The notes under the pieces are model-generated. The model did no database searches and was not told the origin of the DNA. It saw only the letters and a program-made list of their open reading frames with translations. From assembly GCA_027364575.1 (NCBI GenBank), contig DAHXPC010000014.1, forward strand, positions 1-44,058: a stretch of 44,058 bases of DNA, in the 5' to 3' direction. This document shows, piece by piece, positions 25,898-35,090 of this stretch. The stretch comes from a bacterium. Lineage in GTDB: Bacteria; Pseudomonadota; Gammaproteobacteria; UBA6186; Azoamicaceae. Each line of letters starts with the position of its first letter. Position 1 is the stretch's first letter. A program made the translations under genes and the position numbers.

Positions 25898-28800
25898 ATG
25901 CCGTACCCAATCGTTTCAGATCTAGAACTTTTATCCGCTATGGAAAAAGCAGGCTTTGATATACACATTAAGCCATTAGCAAGGTTAGAAAAATCTTCCA
26001 TTTCTTTTCATATTCGACATTTTCTTGGGCCAAACACCTATAGGATCCATATTATCCAACAGGATGCGATTTTCAAGCGTGAAATCCAGTATCGCCAAAC
26101 TCACCATTTTGCAAACGATCAATCTCTAACCATTGGTTTGCCAGGATTTGAACAAGCGATTATTGAATTCACCTCTTTTGGTGTTTTGCGGCTAGACAAT
26201 TTTCATTATAACGGCGACTTGTCTTTTAATGTGCCCAGTCAATTGGTTCTGAACAATGTTCAAACCCAATTTAATGACACGCCACAATCCGGAAATGTAT
26301 GGGTAAAACGCGCAACAAAGGTCATCACAGAAGGACAATGCATTGTTGGTGATGTTAAAAGCAATGCCCGCTGGTTAAATCGAGGTGAGATTTATGCGGA
26401 TACTGCAAGCATAGAGGTTAAGGCGCCGGCGCGGCATGAGGGGGTAACCCTTGATAACAGCGAGGGAAAATTAATTGTACGAGAACACTTTGCTTTAAAA
26501 GGCACAAGCCTTAAGAATACGCGGGGAACGATTGAGGCAGCTAGCCTTAACTTTGCTTTGCAAGGTAAAGTTATCAATTCTGGCGGTCATATTATCGCGT
26601 CTTCAGGCAATGTCTATATTAAAAGCCTAGCAAAAAACAACAGGCTTATTTCAGTATCCACTCGAAATGGTGGCAGCATACAAGCTGAAGTGGGTAGAGT
26701 CGTTATTGAGGCTAAAAATATTGTGACCGACGATACTAGCTTGGTGCGGGGCAAAGAAGGTACCCATCTTTCAGGCGCTTATGTACACCAAGAAACCTGC
26801 TTAACAGGCAGTGAGGTTAGTCTTAAAGGCTCAACAGCCATTGATGTAAATGCCGGTATATTGGCGGAAAAAATACTGAGTGTGAAGCAGGCGCGCAATA
26901 AATTTACGGTAAAACAGCCAATGATAAGTAATGGCCAGGTTAAATTAAGCTCCCCTACTTTAGCGATCCGGGCCCCCATTTTGGCTGGAAAATTTAGCAA
27001 AAACAAGGATGCCTACCCGAATGCCAATATTGAAATACAGGCTAGTCAGAATATAACCATTGGAAGCAAGGATAAACTGGTCGATATCCATGCGAGCGGC
27101 ATTACGGAGATTGCTGCTAAAGATTTTGAATTGATACATGGACGCGTCATAGGCGCTAAAGGGCTGCAGATAAAAAGTGAGGCCAAGCTTATTGCGGGTC
27201 GAGATCCGCAAGCCAAATTGAAGCCTTCTCTGCTCGCCAGCAATGCAGATATAAAACTCAGTTCTGCTACTGCCAATATAGTATTGCAAGATATTCGCGC
27301 GTATGCGGGTCGCCATGCAATATTTGAATCACCCATTATGGTTGATAATATTGCTAGCAACCTTATGATTATGGGGGATGCGCTTTTTGACACCCCTCTG
27401 AATCAACATCGATTATTATTTGAGTATCAATCATGCAATCAATCCCTACCGTATTCAAATATGGATTCATTTAGCGCTTCGAAGACATTGCATGGCATGC
27501 AAAAAGCAACCACAAATCCTGCCGAAGTATTGATACAGGGCAAATGTGAGACGACAGGTAAAACCCTTATTTTTGCCGGTGACGTAAGCTGCGCCAATTT
27601 TTTAGGCGAGATCCCGGTTGTTCAAAATTTTATTCCCTGCGGGAATGCAACTACTGTTGCCTGGTTTGGCCGCGTGAATAAACCTTGGTCAAGAACCTGG
27701 AACGAAAATGTCGTGGGTACGCCAATGCAGGGGAAATTAAGCATTCGAGAGGGAGTACAATCTCTAACCCCAGTGGTGAATGTTGCCGGGATATTAGCCA
27801 GTCGTTTTATTCACTTACGCGGTATTTTACAAGGAATGGTGGGGGTAAACTCAAATATGACCATTAAATTACCGCCTCTTAAGGCTTTTCGCTCATTTAT
27901 TCCATTGATAGATTATATAAAACCTAACCCTTTATATGATATTAGCCCCAAGGGTTATCCGAGCGTTTTTAAGCCCCTCCTGCCTTTTAATTTTAGCAAT
28001 TCTCAGGGCCCAATATTGATATTGCATAGCGACGGGCGGTTAAGACCGAATATTCATCATCGACGCTGCCTGCTTTCTGTTATGCAAGAAGCAGAAATAG
28101 TTTTACAAGGGTTAATGGGTGAATTGGGCAGAGGGTTTTTAGAAGGAGAAGGTGACAATTACATTGATTTATTAACTTCTTTAAGAAAAAATACCGAGAT
28201 CTTTGTGCGCGGTTTGCCCGATGCTACCCCTTTAGGACAAAGCCCTCGTCCTATGTTGGTTTATAAAGAGCAGCCATTTGCTCATCGAAGCGGGCTGGAA
28301 GAAATCGTGCTGGTTCCTCACTTATATCTACCCCCAACATTGGATAATCCAAAAATGAGAGATTGGGCGGGTGGGCTATTTTCTTTAAATGAAATATCGT
28401 TGCAAGGAATAAGTAATGGTCCTTCCCAATTTTGTTTAACCGGCCATATGGATGCGAAGAAAAAAATTGAAGCGACGGATTTTCAAACCTTTAGTGTGCA
28501 GAAAAGAGTTAGCGTAGAAAATATCACTGTTTATGATGAAAACATTCAATCGAGTTTATGCGGACTTAAAAAGAAAAAGAAAAGTATTGCAAGGCAAATG
28601 GAGATAATAAAGCCAGAACCTGGCGTAAGTATTTCAGGTTCTGAATTGCATCTTAAAAATATTGATCACTTTCTTATGTCGGGTTTAACAGTTAATGCGG
28701 GTGAGGGTGGAATAATCGGAGAGAATGTTAAAGTTATAGAGCAAAGGGCTTTGACAGAAACTTATGTGCAACCCACCTGGGAACGGCAAAAAGGCCTATT

Positions 28801-31120
28801 GGGTGGAAGCAAAAGCCTTACGCATGAACAAGAGCTCAATTTACACCCAAGTGTTTTTAATTCATTAGGGCCTGTAAAGCTTCATTCAGAGGTGGGTTAT
28901 TACGATAATTTAATCGTTAATACGCCTAGTACCCGCCAAATAACCGCCAATCAGATGATTATAGGGGCATATCCTAAAAAAATAGTAGAACAAAAAAGAG
29001 CACAAGCAGCAGCAAAAGCGGAGGCTAAAAGAACTGCCAAACGAAAGCAAAATCAAGCGTTTATTAAAAGTGGCGTTTGTATTGCTATAACTGCAGGGTT
29101 TACCTTAACCGCTGCCCCCGTTTTATTTGCAGGAAGCTCAACATTCGTGGCAACTGTAGGCTCAGGTGCTATCTGTGGAGGCTTATCTGCCCTAGTGCAT
29201 GAGACAAACCCATTAAGAGGGATGGTAGAAGGGGGGATATTTGCAGGCTTTGCGCATCTGGCCGGTGAAGCACTATCGCAAGTAAAAAGTTTAAAAGATG
29301 CCGAACAATTAAGGGAGGCCCTTATTATTGCGGGTTCTGCAGGTCTTTCAACCACATTGCATGGCGGTAATTTATTCGACAATATATTAATCAGCGTGGG
29401 TGCGAACGCTGTAGGTAATTTTATTGCGCCAGGCACAAAAATTGCACCTGATGCTAATTTGACGGCATTACAAATCACTCAGCAAATACAAAGGGCAGCC
29501 ATAAAAGCTGGTGTGACGGCCGGCGTTACTGCAGTTGCAAAAGGTGGGGATTTACGTGCCAGTATCACGAGTGCCTGCCTAGGGGGCACACAAGCCATGG
29601 CGCAAGGTTATAGCCATGTTTATGCTGAGCCAAGAAGGATCGCAGCAGAGTCGCGCTTAGCGCAAATGAAAGCTAAAAAGCAAGAAATCGCTTATAAACA
29701 GCAGTTTACAATAGCTTTAAAAGATCCTTCTGTGCGAGCCTCTAAATTGCTGAGTGATCGTGGGACTCATTTGGGAACTTATGAAATTGAGAATGCTGTG
29801 TTTGAACATCCAGCGATGCAGGGCTCAGTTCAACAAGTGAAAACCAATTTAGTGAAATTAGGTAGCCAGGGAACAAGTAATATCCATTCGGCAGATGCTT
29901 TAAATAGAGGGCTTGAATACGTTTTAATGGCCACTTTAAATACCTTGGTGGGTGAAGCACAGGCAGCTCAAAACCCTAGTCATGAAACCGCTATGCGTAC
30001 TTATAATCCAGATTATAAAAAATTGATTGGGTGGCAGGCTGCATTGGGAAATCAGTCTACCGATAGGAGCTCGTTTGATTTTCTAGTTGAGAATCAGCAA
30101 GTCATACAAAACAAGCGTGAAGCACAGAGGCGTCATTTAATTCAATTGAATAATTTGTTAACTGATCCTAATTTGGAAAGGGGCATAGGCCAGAGCATGT
30201 TAATTGCCACTGGCAGAAGTGCGGTTAAAGTTGGGCAAGGAATTAATCAATTTGGATTAGAAGTGGCAGAAAAATGTGGCTGGGTATCAACGGATGCGCT
30301 CAAGCGATATACGGATGCAATCAATGAAGAAACAAGGTGGTATGAGCGTACCCCCGTCGCCAACAGTTTTGTTGGTAAATCAACTGAGTTTTCGGCAGAT
30401 TTAAGTTTAATGCTGGGTGTACCTGGAGGAAGCGGCTTAAAGGGTGCAAAACTAATTTTTAGCGGTGGTGCAATGGGGGCTCTGTGGGGTGGTATTCAAG
30501 CAACCACAGATGGGCAGCTGGTAACCCGACTTGAGAATATGGTGTTGGGAGCAGCAGCAGGTGCGGTAGGAACTTATGCTGTAGATAAAGCAGCGCGTGG
30601 GATATTTAAGCTTTATGGTTTCCATAAGTTAGCGGCGCCAAAAAGTTTTGCACGCACTGCGTTATCTAGAGCACGTATTAACAATGCTGAAAATGAGGCA
30701 GATGTTCTAAGGGCTTGGAATAGCTATAGAAACAACCCTCTTCCAAACTCAGCCGCAGATGGGATAAGATTAAGGAATCAGCTGCTTTTAAGCGAACAAT
30801 CAGCTGCTTCCACATTGGATGGTTTGTTGCCTAAAGATGTAATAAGAAATTCATTTAGAATACCTATAGAATTAAGGTTAAAAGATACACCTTTGGGCAA
30901 AGAGCTTTCCAAGAGAGCCGGTAATATATATGATTGGGGGAAATATCAAACTCAGCCAATCCATACCTCAACTGGGTTAGCGCGGGTACATTTTTATTAC
31001 AATCCGGTTACAAATGATATTTATTATGGTAGGGCATACAAGTCAATACTTGATCATCAAGGAGCATGGAAACCCAATATTGATCCTAAGGTTAGCTACG
31101 AACCCATCAAGTTTGATTGA
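25898..31120 (+). CDS. Filamentous-haemagglutinin/CdiA-like polymorphic toxin, without recognisable secretion domain
   Basis: A 1740-residue protein. Residues about 100-480 show beta-helix-like repeats with recurring patterns such as GSIQAEVGRVVIEAKNI and GEIYADTASIEVKA. The stretch about 1055-1230 is an Ala/Gly-rich hydrophobic region (TAAPVLFAGSSTFVATVGSG; LRGMVEGGIFAGFAH) like the DUF637 region before CdiA toxin tips. The last ~90 residues form a distinct module (DWGKYQTQP, ARVHFYYNPVTNDIYYG, DHQGAWKP), a likely variable toxin domain. No signal peptide, NPNGI-type TPS domain or TpsB partner is seen. The ATG has AGGGAG 7 bases upstream, so the missing signal is unlikely to be a wrong start. 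Two immunity candidates follow. Toxin activity and target are unknown. Confidence 0.75.
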   Translation: MPYPIVSDLELLSAMEKAGFDIHIKPLARLEKSSISFHIRHFLGPNTYRIHIIQQDAIFKREIQYRQTHHFANDQSLTIGLPGFEQAIIEFTSFGVLRLDNFHYNGDLSFNVPSQLVLNNVQTQFNDTPQSGNVWVKRATKVITEGQCIVGDVKSNARWLNRGEIYADTASIEVKAPARHEGVTLDNSEGKLIVREHFALKGTSLKNTRGTIEAASLNFALQGKVINSGGHIIASSGNVYIKSLAKNNRLISVSTRNGGSIQAEVGRVVIEAKNIVTDDTSLVRGKEGTHLSGAYVHQETCLTGSEVSLKGSTAIDVNAGILAEKILSVKQARNKFTVKQPMISNGQVKLSSPTLAIRAPILAGKFSKNKDAYPNANIEIQASQNITIGSKDKLVDIHASGITEIAAKDFELIHGRVIGAKGLQIKSEAKLIAGRDPQAKLKPSLLASNADIKLSSATANIVLQDIRAYAGRHAIFESPIMVDNIASNLMIMGDALFDTPLNQHRLLFEYQSCNQSLPYSNMDSFSASKTLHGMQKATTNPAEVLIQGKCETTGKTLIFAGDVSCANFLGEIPVVQNFIPCGNATTVAWFGRVNKPWSRTWNENVVGTPMQGKLSIREGVQSLTPVVNVAGILASRFIHLRGILQGMVGVNSNMTIKLPPLKAFRSFIPLIDYIKPNPLYDISPKGYPSVFKPLLPFNFSNSQGPILILHSDGRLRPNIHHRRCLLSVMQEAEIVLQGLMGELGRGFLEGEGDNYIDLLTSLRKNTEIFVRGLPDATPLGQSPRPMLVYKEQPFAHRSGLEEIVLVPHLYLPPTLDNPKMRDWAGGLFSLNEISLQGISNGPSQFCLTGHMDAKKKIEATDFQTFSVQKRVSVENITVYDENIQSSLCGLKKKKKSIARQMEIIKPEPGVSISGSELHLKNIDHFLMSGLTVNAGEGGIIGENVKVIEQRALTETYVQPTWERQKGLLGGSKSLTHEQELNLHPSVFNSLGPVKLHSEVGYYDNLIVNTPSTRQITANQMIIGAYPKKIVEQKRAQAAAKAEAKRTAKRKQNQAFIKSGVCIAITAGFTLTAAPVLFAGSSTFVATVGSGAICGGLSALVHETNPLRGMVEGGIFAGFAHLAGEALSQVKSLKDAEQLREALIIAGSAGLSTTLHGGNLFDNILISVGANAVGNFIAPGTKIAPDANLTALQITQQIQRAAIKAGVTAGVTAVAKGGDLRASITSACLGGTQAMAQGYSHVYAEPRRIAAESRLAQMKAKKQEIAYKQQFTIALKDPSVRASKLLSDRGTHLGTYEIENAVFEHPAMQGSVQQVKTNLVKLGSQGTSNIHSADALNRGLEYVLMATLNTLVGEAQAAQNPSHETAMRTYNPDYKKLIGWQAALGNQSTDRSSFDFLVENQQVIQNKREAQRRHLIQLNNLLTDPNLERGIGQSMLIATGRSAVKVGQGINQFGLEVAEKCGWVSTDALKRYTDAINEETRWYERTPVANSFVGKSTEFSADLSLMLGVPGGSGLKGAKLIFSGGAMGALWGGIQATTDGQLVTRLENMVLGAAAGAVGTYAVDKAARGIFKLYGFHKLAAPKSFARTALSRARINNAENEADVLRAWNSYRNNPLPNSAADGIRLRNQLLLSEQSAASTLDGLLPKDVIRNSFRIPIELRLKDTPLGKELSKRAGNIYDWGKYQTQPIHTSTGLARVHFYYNPVTNDIYYGRAYKSILDHQGAWKPNIDPKVSYEPIKFD

Positions 31121-31143
31121 TAGCCATTAAGGAGGCATAGAAA

Positions 31144-31536
31144 GTGAAAATTAGATGTACTAAAATTTTTGATGAGCACACTCAACAATACCGAGACACT
31201 AGCCTATGGTTAACTATTGGGAAAGAATACCTGGTATTGTCGGTAACTATTTACGCTCATAAAGTTTGGTATAACATAGTTAATGATGACAGCCAACAAT
31301 CTCCTGGCTCACATGATGCTATCCAATTTGAAGTTATTTCTCACCATATTCCCAGTAATTGGGGGATTAAGCCTGGAGATATAAATTTATTTACACTTGA
31401 ACCAAGGGCTTGGAGTACAGATGATTTTTGGGATAGATGTTTTGATGGCGATCCGGCGGCTTTAGAATTATATTGGCGAGAGACTAACGTGATGATGGAA
31501 GAAGAAAGTAAATTCGGTAAATATACTTTAGAGTAG
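31144..31536 (+). CDS. Candidate immunity protein (Imm) of the CdiA-like toxin
   Basis: A 130-residue acidic soluble protein that begins (GTG) 24 bases after the toxin stop, behind a perfect AAGGAGG ribosome-binding site, so it is co-expressed with the toxin. The sequence opens MKIRCTKIFDEHT, continues with LTIGKEYLVLSV, QFEVISHHIPSNW and ends in the DFWDRCFDGDPAALELYWRE pattern. Similar small acidic proteins follow Rhs/CDI toxin tips. It would bind the toxin C-terminus and block it in the producing cell. No characterised family member is recognised, so function is inferred from position and character. Confidence 0.6.
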   Translation: MKIRCTKIFDEHTQQYRDTSLWLTIGKEYLVLSVTIYAHKVWYNIVNDDSQQSPGSHDAIQFEVISHHIPSNWGIKPGDINLFTLEPRAWSTDDFWDRCFDGDPAALELYWRETNVMMEEESKFGKYTLE

Positions 31537-31645
31537 GCCAAAAATGGTTGAGCACGTGCAAACCCATTATGCTGCATGCCGGGAAGAGGCCAGCTTGTTT
31601 AAGTAAAGTGAAAGATTTACATACAAAATTCATGGGAGACATAAA

Positions 31646-32242
31646 ATGTCAGTTAGAGCAGACGACGTTGAAGCCGTAAGGAAAATATTTGAAAAAGCCA
31701 AACATACCCCAAGGGATGCGGAGGGGCATTTTGAAGATTTTAAACTCGAAGGAGAAGTTTATGGCGCTTTAATGGATGTGGGCGAAAAAAAAATATATGA
31801 ACTAAAAGATGAGGCTTATAAATATCTTGATGATCCATTGCCAAAATACAGAAAAGAAGCGGCGATTGCATTAGGGTGGGGTGGAAATCTAATGGTGCCT
31901 GAATTTAAAGATAAAGCCTATGAAATGTGGTTAAACGATCCAGTTGAAAATGTAAGGGTAGCCGCCTTTGTAGCTTGGGCAGTCTATTATAATTACACAG
32001 CAGATCCGAAAGTTCTACAATACCTTTATAATATTATCAGATCACATCAATACACGATAGAAGTTAGAACATATGCAATATTGGCATTAATTGAGGTTTC
32101 AGGCGAAGAGCCTCTGCCTTGTGAAGGCATTAATGTCTTAGAGATGGCAGAACTGGAAAATCAGGATGAATTAACGAAAGCCATAGACTGGGATAGAATC
32201 AATTACATTATGAAAAAATATGTGCCTAATTGGAAGGCTTAA
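31646..32242 (+). CDS. HEAT-repeat protein, possible second immunity protein
   Basis: A 198-residue alpha-helical protein with HEAT-like repeats (DEAYKYLDDPLPKYRKEAAIALGW; KAYEMWLNDPVENVRVAAFVAWA; VRTYAILALIEVSGEEP). GGGAGA lies about 8 bases before the ATG, and the gene follows the candidate immunity gene by about 110 bases on the same strand. HEAT/Imm proteins are known among polymorphic-toxin immunity genes, often left from an earlier toxin tip. This assignment is inference; it may instead be an unrelated scaffold protein. It converges with the ferritin-like gene. Confidence 0.55.
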   Translation: MSVRADDVEAVRKIFEKAKHTPRDAEGHFEDFKLEGEVYGALMDVGEKKIYELKDEAYKYLDDPLPKYRKEAAIALGWGGNLMVPEFKDKAYEMWLNDPVENVRVAAFVAWAVYYNYTADPKVLQYLYNIIRSHQYTIEVRTYAILALIEVSGEEPLPCEGINVLEMAELENQDELTKAIDWDRINYIMKKYVPNWKA

Positions 32243-32253
32243 AATAGGGTTTC

Positions 32254-33306
32254 CTAAGGGTTAACCCACTCAAAGGATGGACTACCGTGATAACCGAGCG
32301 GATCTCCTTCAATAGGTGTTTTCATCATTTGCAGTGCCAGATCTGCAATGTTATGCATTCCGCTCATCGTTGCTGTATATAGCATTTTGGGATTTCCATT
32401 TAAAGCTTCTTCCAGTTGCAACAACATCAGTGAATATTGCTGATTAAAGGTATCGTTGATATTGGCTAAAGTAGTTCCCACTCCATAGTCTGAGCTTTTC
32501 GTATTTACCTTGATGGGGTATACGGAATTGTAATCTATGGGAAACAGTTCCCCATTGGGCTGTTCAGTTATTTTATCTGTTGGTAGATAGCGCCTTCCAA
32601 AATGAATTTCACAAAAACGATAATAATGGGCAACTTCAAATAGTTGACCAAAAAAAGTTTCATCCCCATCATTTAAGGAAAAAGAAGCGCCTTCACCTTG
32701 ATGAATGACAATATTCAGCGCTTCTTTGGCACTTGCTAAATTTGATACCACAACGGGTTTTCCGCCTGCTGACCAATAATAATCCACACCGATCTGTTGG
32801 AGGGGATCGCCTACAAACAAAGAACCACTGGGATCTGCATCTAACTCTTCGAGCAAATGAATAATACCTTGATAGAATTCTCCAATGGTCAAGCCAGGCA
32901 CATCAATTTCAATTCTTTTTTCGCTGGGCTCGGGAAATAATAAAGCACTCGGTTGTTCAATTTTCATAAACGTTTCTATGGCAGCTGCACTAAATGGTGC
33001 CAAGTCTACTGAAAATTTTCGATCCTTAAATGTGTTGCCTTCAAAATTCAGGGTTAGGGGATAGGAAGGTGCGTGCTCTTTGGTAAGGCAGAGTGAACCC
33101 CCGATGCTAGAAATGACATTAGCCACCAACGCTAAATGTAGCATTTCCTCCATCATCACGCTGCGAATATTTTCAGCTGCACCCCGATTAGTGGAAGGTT
33201 TGATGCTGAGTAAAGCGATTAAATAAGGCGGAATAGTGGACAGTTCTAGCTCGGCTGCCGTTTGTAGCCATGCGAGTAGTTTATTTCGCTTATCTTCAAA
33301 TTTCAT
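32254..33306 (-). CDS. Ferritin-like protein of the VioB / iminophenylpyruvate dimer synthase type (PF12902)
   Basis: A 350-residue protein with a ferritin-like helical domain in its first ~150 residues. Metal-ligand candidates are Glu in the TAAELELSTIPPYLIAL helix (19/21) and the E-E-x-x-H set at 53-57 (VMMEEMLHLALVANVISSIGG). In violacein-type pathways the related domain of VioB couples oxidised amino acids; many stand-alone members are of unknown function. Its ATG follows the GMC gene's stop with no gap and has AGGAG within that gene, so the two were an operon. The partner is now truncated. Confidence 0.75.
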   Translation of the reverse strand: MKFEDKRNKLLAWLQTAAELELSTIPPYLIALLSIKPSTNRGAAENIRSVMMEEMLHLALVANVISSIGGSLCLTKEHAPSYPLTLNFEGNTFKDRKFSVDLAPFSAAAIETFMKIEQPSALLFPEPSEKRIEIDVPGLTIGEFYQGIIHLLEELDADPSGSLFVGDPLQQIGVDYYWSAGGKPVVVSNLASAKEALNIVIHQGEGASFSLNDGDETFFGQLFEVAHYYRFCEIHFGRRYLPTDKITEQPNGELFPIDYNSVYPIKVNTKSSDYGVGTTLANINDTFNQQYSLMLLQLEEALNGNPKMLYTATMSGMHNIADLALQMMKTPIEGDPLGYHGSPSFEWVNP

Positions 33307-33927
33307 TTATTCTCCTAATGCAGATCTGCTAAGGTGGTCGCCGAGTCGAAGGGATAAGGCGGTTAGTGTCAACGTTGGGTTGATGGCACCTATAGAAGGC
33401 ATGGTTGCGTTGGAGCATACATATAAATTATCGACACCATGTATGCGCAAATTGGGATCAACCACACTATCCGCTTCCTGGTTTCCCATACGACAGACTG
33501 AGGCGGCATGATCAGCCCGCCACGATATTGTGGGTTTTCCTGTAAGACCAACATTCATTTTTTTAAATATAGTGTCTACATGCTGCTGGATTTCATTCAT
33601 CCGTGCATTAAATCCATTATCTTTGGTATATTCGACGCTCGTTTCGAGCATACCCAATCGATTACGGTTAAGCGTATTGGTAATTTTATTGGTTTTGCGT
33701 CCAAATGTCTCGATCATGCCATGCAACTCGACAATACTTTTACCAGAAATTTCGGCATCAATTTGTTCGCGCGATTTTCCAGATTGCATTTGCTCGACAA
33801 GCCATGGTTTTTCTGAACTTTTTCCTATTCCTTCTGGATAAACTGAATTGGCGGGGTTTACTAAGATGAATTTGCCGGCTTTTTGTTCGTGAAGCGTATC
33901 AAAGTGTCCCCGTTCTTTTAAGACCAA
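33307..33927 (-). pseudogene. GMC-family oxidoreductase, C-terminal fragment cut by IS3
   Basis: About 200 residues matching the C-terminal domain of glucose-methanol-choline oxidoreductases. The catalytic His/Asn region is present (ISWRADHAASVCRMGNQE, then DPNLRIHGVDNLYVCSNATMPSIGAINPTLTLTALSLRLGDHL). The whole N-terminal FAD-binding half (about 350 residues, including the GxGxxG fold) is missing. The frame runs into the left end of the IS3 element, and the apparent start codon is inside IS sequence. The N-terminal half is not found to the right of the IS, so an IS-linked deletion probably removed it. It cannot bind FAD. Confidence 0.85.
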
Positions 33928-33946
33928 GCTAAATTAGAGATAATAG

Positions 33947-33962
33947 CTCCTCAGCTGAGGAG
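33947..33962 (+). promoter_or_regulatory. Perfect palindrome holding the orfA ribosome-binding site
   Basis: CTCCTCAGCTGAGGAG is a perfect 16-base palindrome. Its right arm (GAGGAG) is the Shine-Dalgarno for the ATG at 33968. In RNA the left arm can pair with it and hide the site. Fold-back structures that limit translation of read-through transcripts are known for several insertion sequences; the same role here is inferred. Confidence 0.6.
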
Positions 33963-33967
33963 TGATG

Positions 33968-34231
33968 ATGAAGAAAAGTAGATATAAGGACGAGCAGATA
34001 GTAAGGATCCTTCGTGAAGCGGACCGTGATCCTATATCAGAGGTAGCAAAACGTCATGGAGTTTCTGAAGCCTCTATCTATGTGTGGCGTAAACGCTTTG
34101 GTGGCATGCATACGGATGAGGTTAAACGCCTAAAGTCTTTAGAAGTAGAAAATACAAGATTAAAAAAGTTAGTAGTTGATCGTGATCTTGAAATTCAAAT
34201 TATGAAGGAGATCGCAGAAAAAAAATGGTAA
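33968..34231 (+). CDS. IS3-family transposase OrfA
   Basis: About 87 residues: a helix-turn-helix (YKDEQIVRILREAD, VAKRHGVSEASIYVWRKRFGG) followed by a leucine-zipper helix (VKRLKSLEVENTRLKKLV). GTG 33962, ATG 33965 and ATG 33968 are all in frame; 33968 has the best-spaced GAGGAG. A run of eight A residues (34218-34225) near the end is a typical slippery site for the -1 frameshift that makes the OrfAB transposase. Confidence 0.9.
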   Translation: MKKSRYKDEQIVRILREADRDPISEVAKRHGVSEASIYVWRKRFGGMHTDEVKRLKSLEVENTRLKKLVVDRDLEIQIMKEIAEKKW

Positions 34232-35080
34232 GCGTACAAGCACGCCGAGAACAAGCCCTCTATGCTATTCAAAAGGGCCTAAGCCATCGACGAGCCTGTG
34301 TAGTAGGGACAAATCGGTCAAACTTACATTACCAGCCGCAGATGCCTGTAAAAAACGGGCCTGTAGTTGAGGCAATGAGGCGATTATCAGGGATTTATCC
34401 TCGCTTTGGATACCGACGTATCCGAATATTTTTGGAAAGGGAGGGAATAAAATTGGGAAATGAGCGATGTGCCCGCTTATGGTCTGAATCTAAGCTACAA
34501 GTGCCTAAAAAGCGCAAGAGACGGAGATTAGCATCTCTTAAACTTCTGCCTAATTGCCCTAATCAGCGTAATGCTGTATGGAGCTATGATTTTGTGTATG
34601 ATACTTGTGCAAATGGGCAACAATTAAAATGTTTAACTGTCATAGATGAGTTTACTAGAGAATGCCTAGCAATTGATGTGGCAGGTTCGATACGATCCAA
34701 TCGAGTCATTGATATCTTAAGTAAGCTTATCAGTATACATGGGGCCCCACGTTATATGAGATCAGACAATGGCCCTGAATTCGTAAGTTCAGCGTTATTA
34801 AAATGGATCATGGGAGAACGGATAGGTTCTATTCTGATTGAACCAGGAAAGGCTTGGCAAAATGGAACGAACGAAAGTTTTAATGGTAAATTTCGAGATG
34901 AGTGTCTAGGCCATGGAATGGTTTCGAAATCGCTTAGAGGCAAAAGTGGTAATAGAAGATTGGAGAAGCCACTACAACGAAGTTCGACCCCATTCGAGTT
35001 TAGGTTACCAAACACCGGTCGAATTTCGATCTAATTTGGTCAATAATGTAATAACTATTGGGGCTAGAATTTCTATGTGA
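34225..35080 (+). pseudogene. IS3-family transposase OrfB, broken by a one-base frameshift
   Basis: The DDE integrase domain is present: first Asp in WSYDFVYDT, second in RSDNGPEF, and Glu in NGTNESFNGKFRDECL. After DECL the usual A-M-E-W-F is disrupted by one extra G at 34909-34910. The continuous frame ends early at 35034 in a nonsense tail. Dropping that G restores MEWFRNRLEAKVVIEDW, RSHYNEVRPHSSLGYQTPVEF and a stop at 35080. The catalytic residues precede the shift, but the lost C-terminal segment is conserved in all active copies, so this copy is probably inactive. Confidence 0.8.
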
Positions 35081-35090
35081 AATTGGTCCT

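Larger units (their letters stand above)
33921..35090 (+). mobile_element. IS3-family insertion sequence
   Basis: A roughly 1.17-kb element with two overlapping transposase frames. Imperfect terminal inverted repeats are visible: AAGACCAA at about 33920 and TTGGTCCT at about 35083-35090 (the complement of AGGACCAA). No clear target duplication was found, consistent with a deletion at one side. It interrupts the GMC gene on the left and an unrelated transposase remnant on the right. Confidence 0.75.

Noticed and set aside
29053..29478. Long open frame on the minus strand inside the CdiA-like gene
   Set aside because: It is a shadow of the Ala/Gly-rich coding region, with no ribosome-binding site and no protein-like motif.
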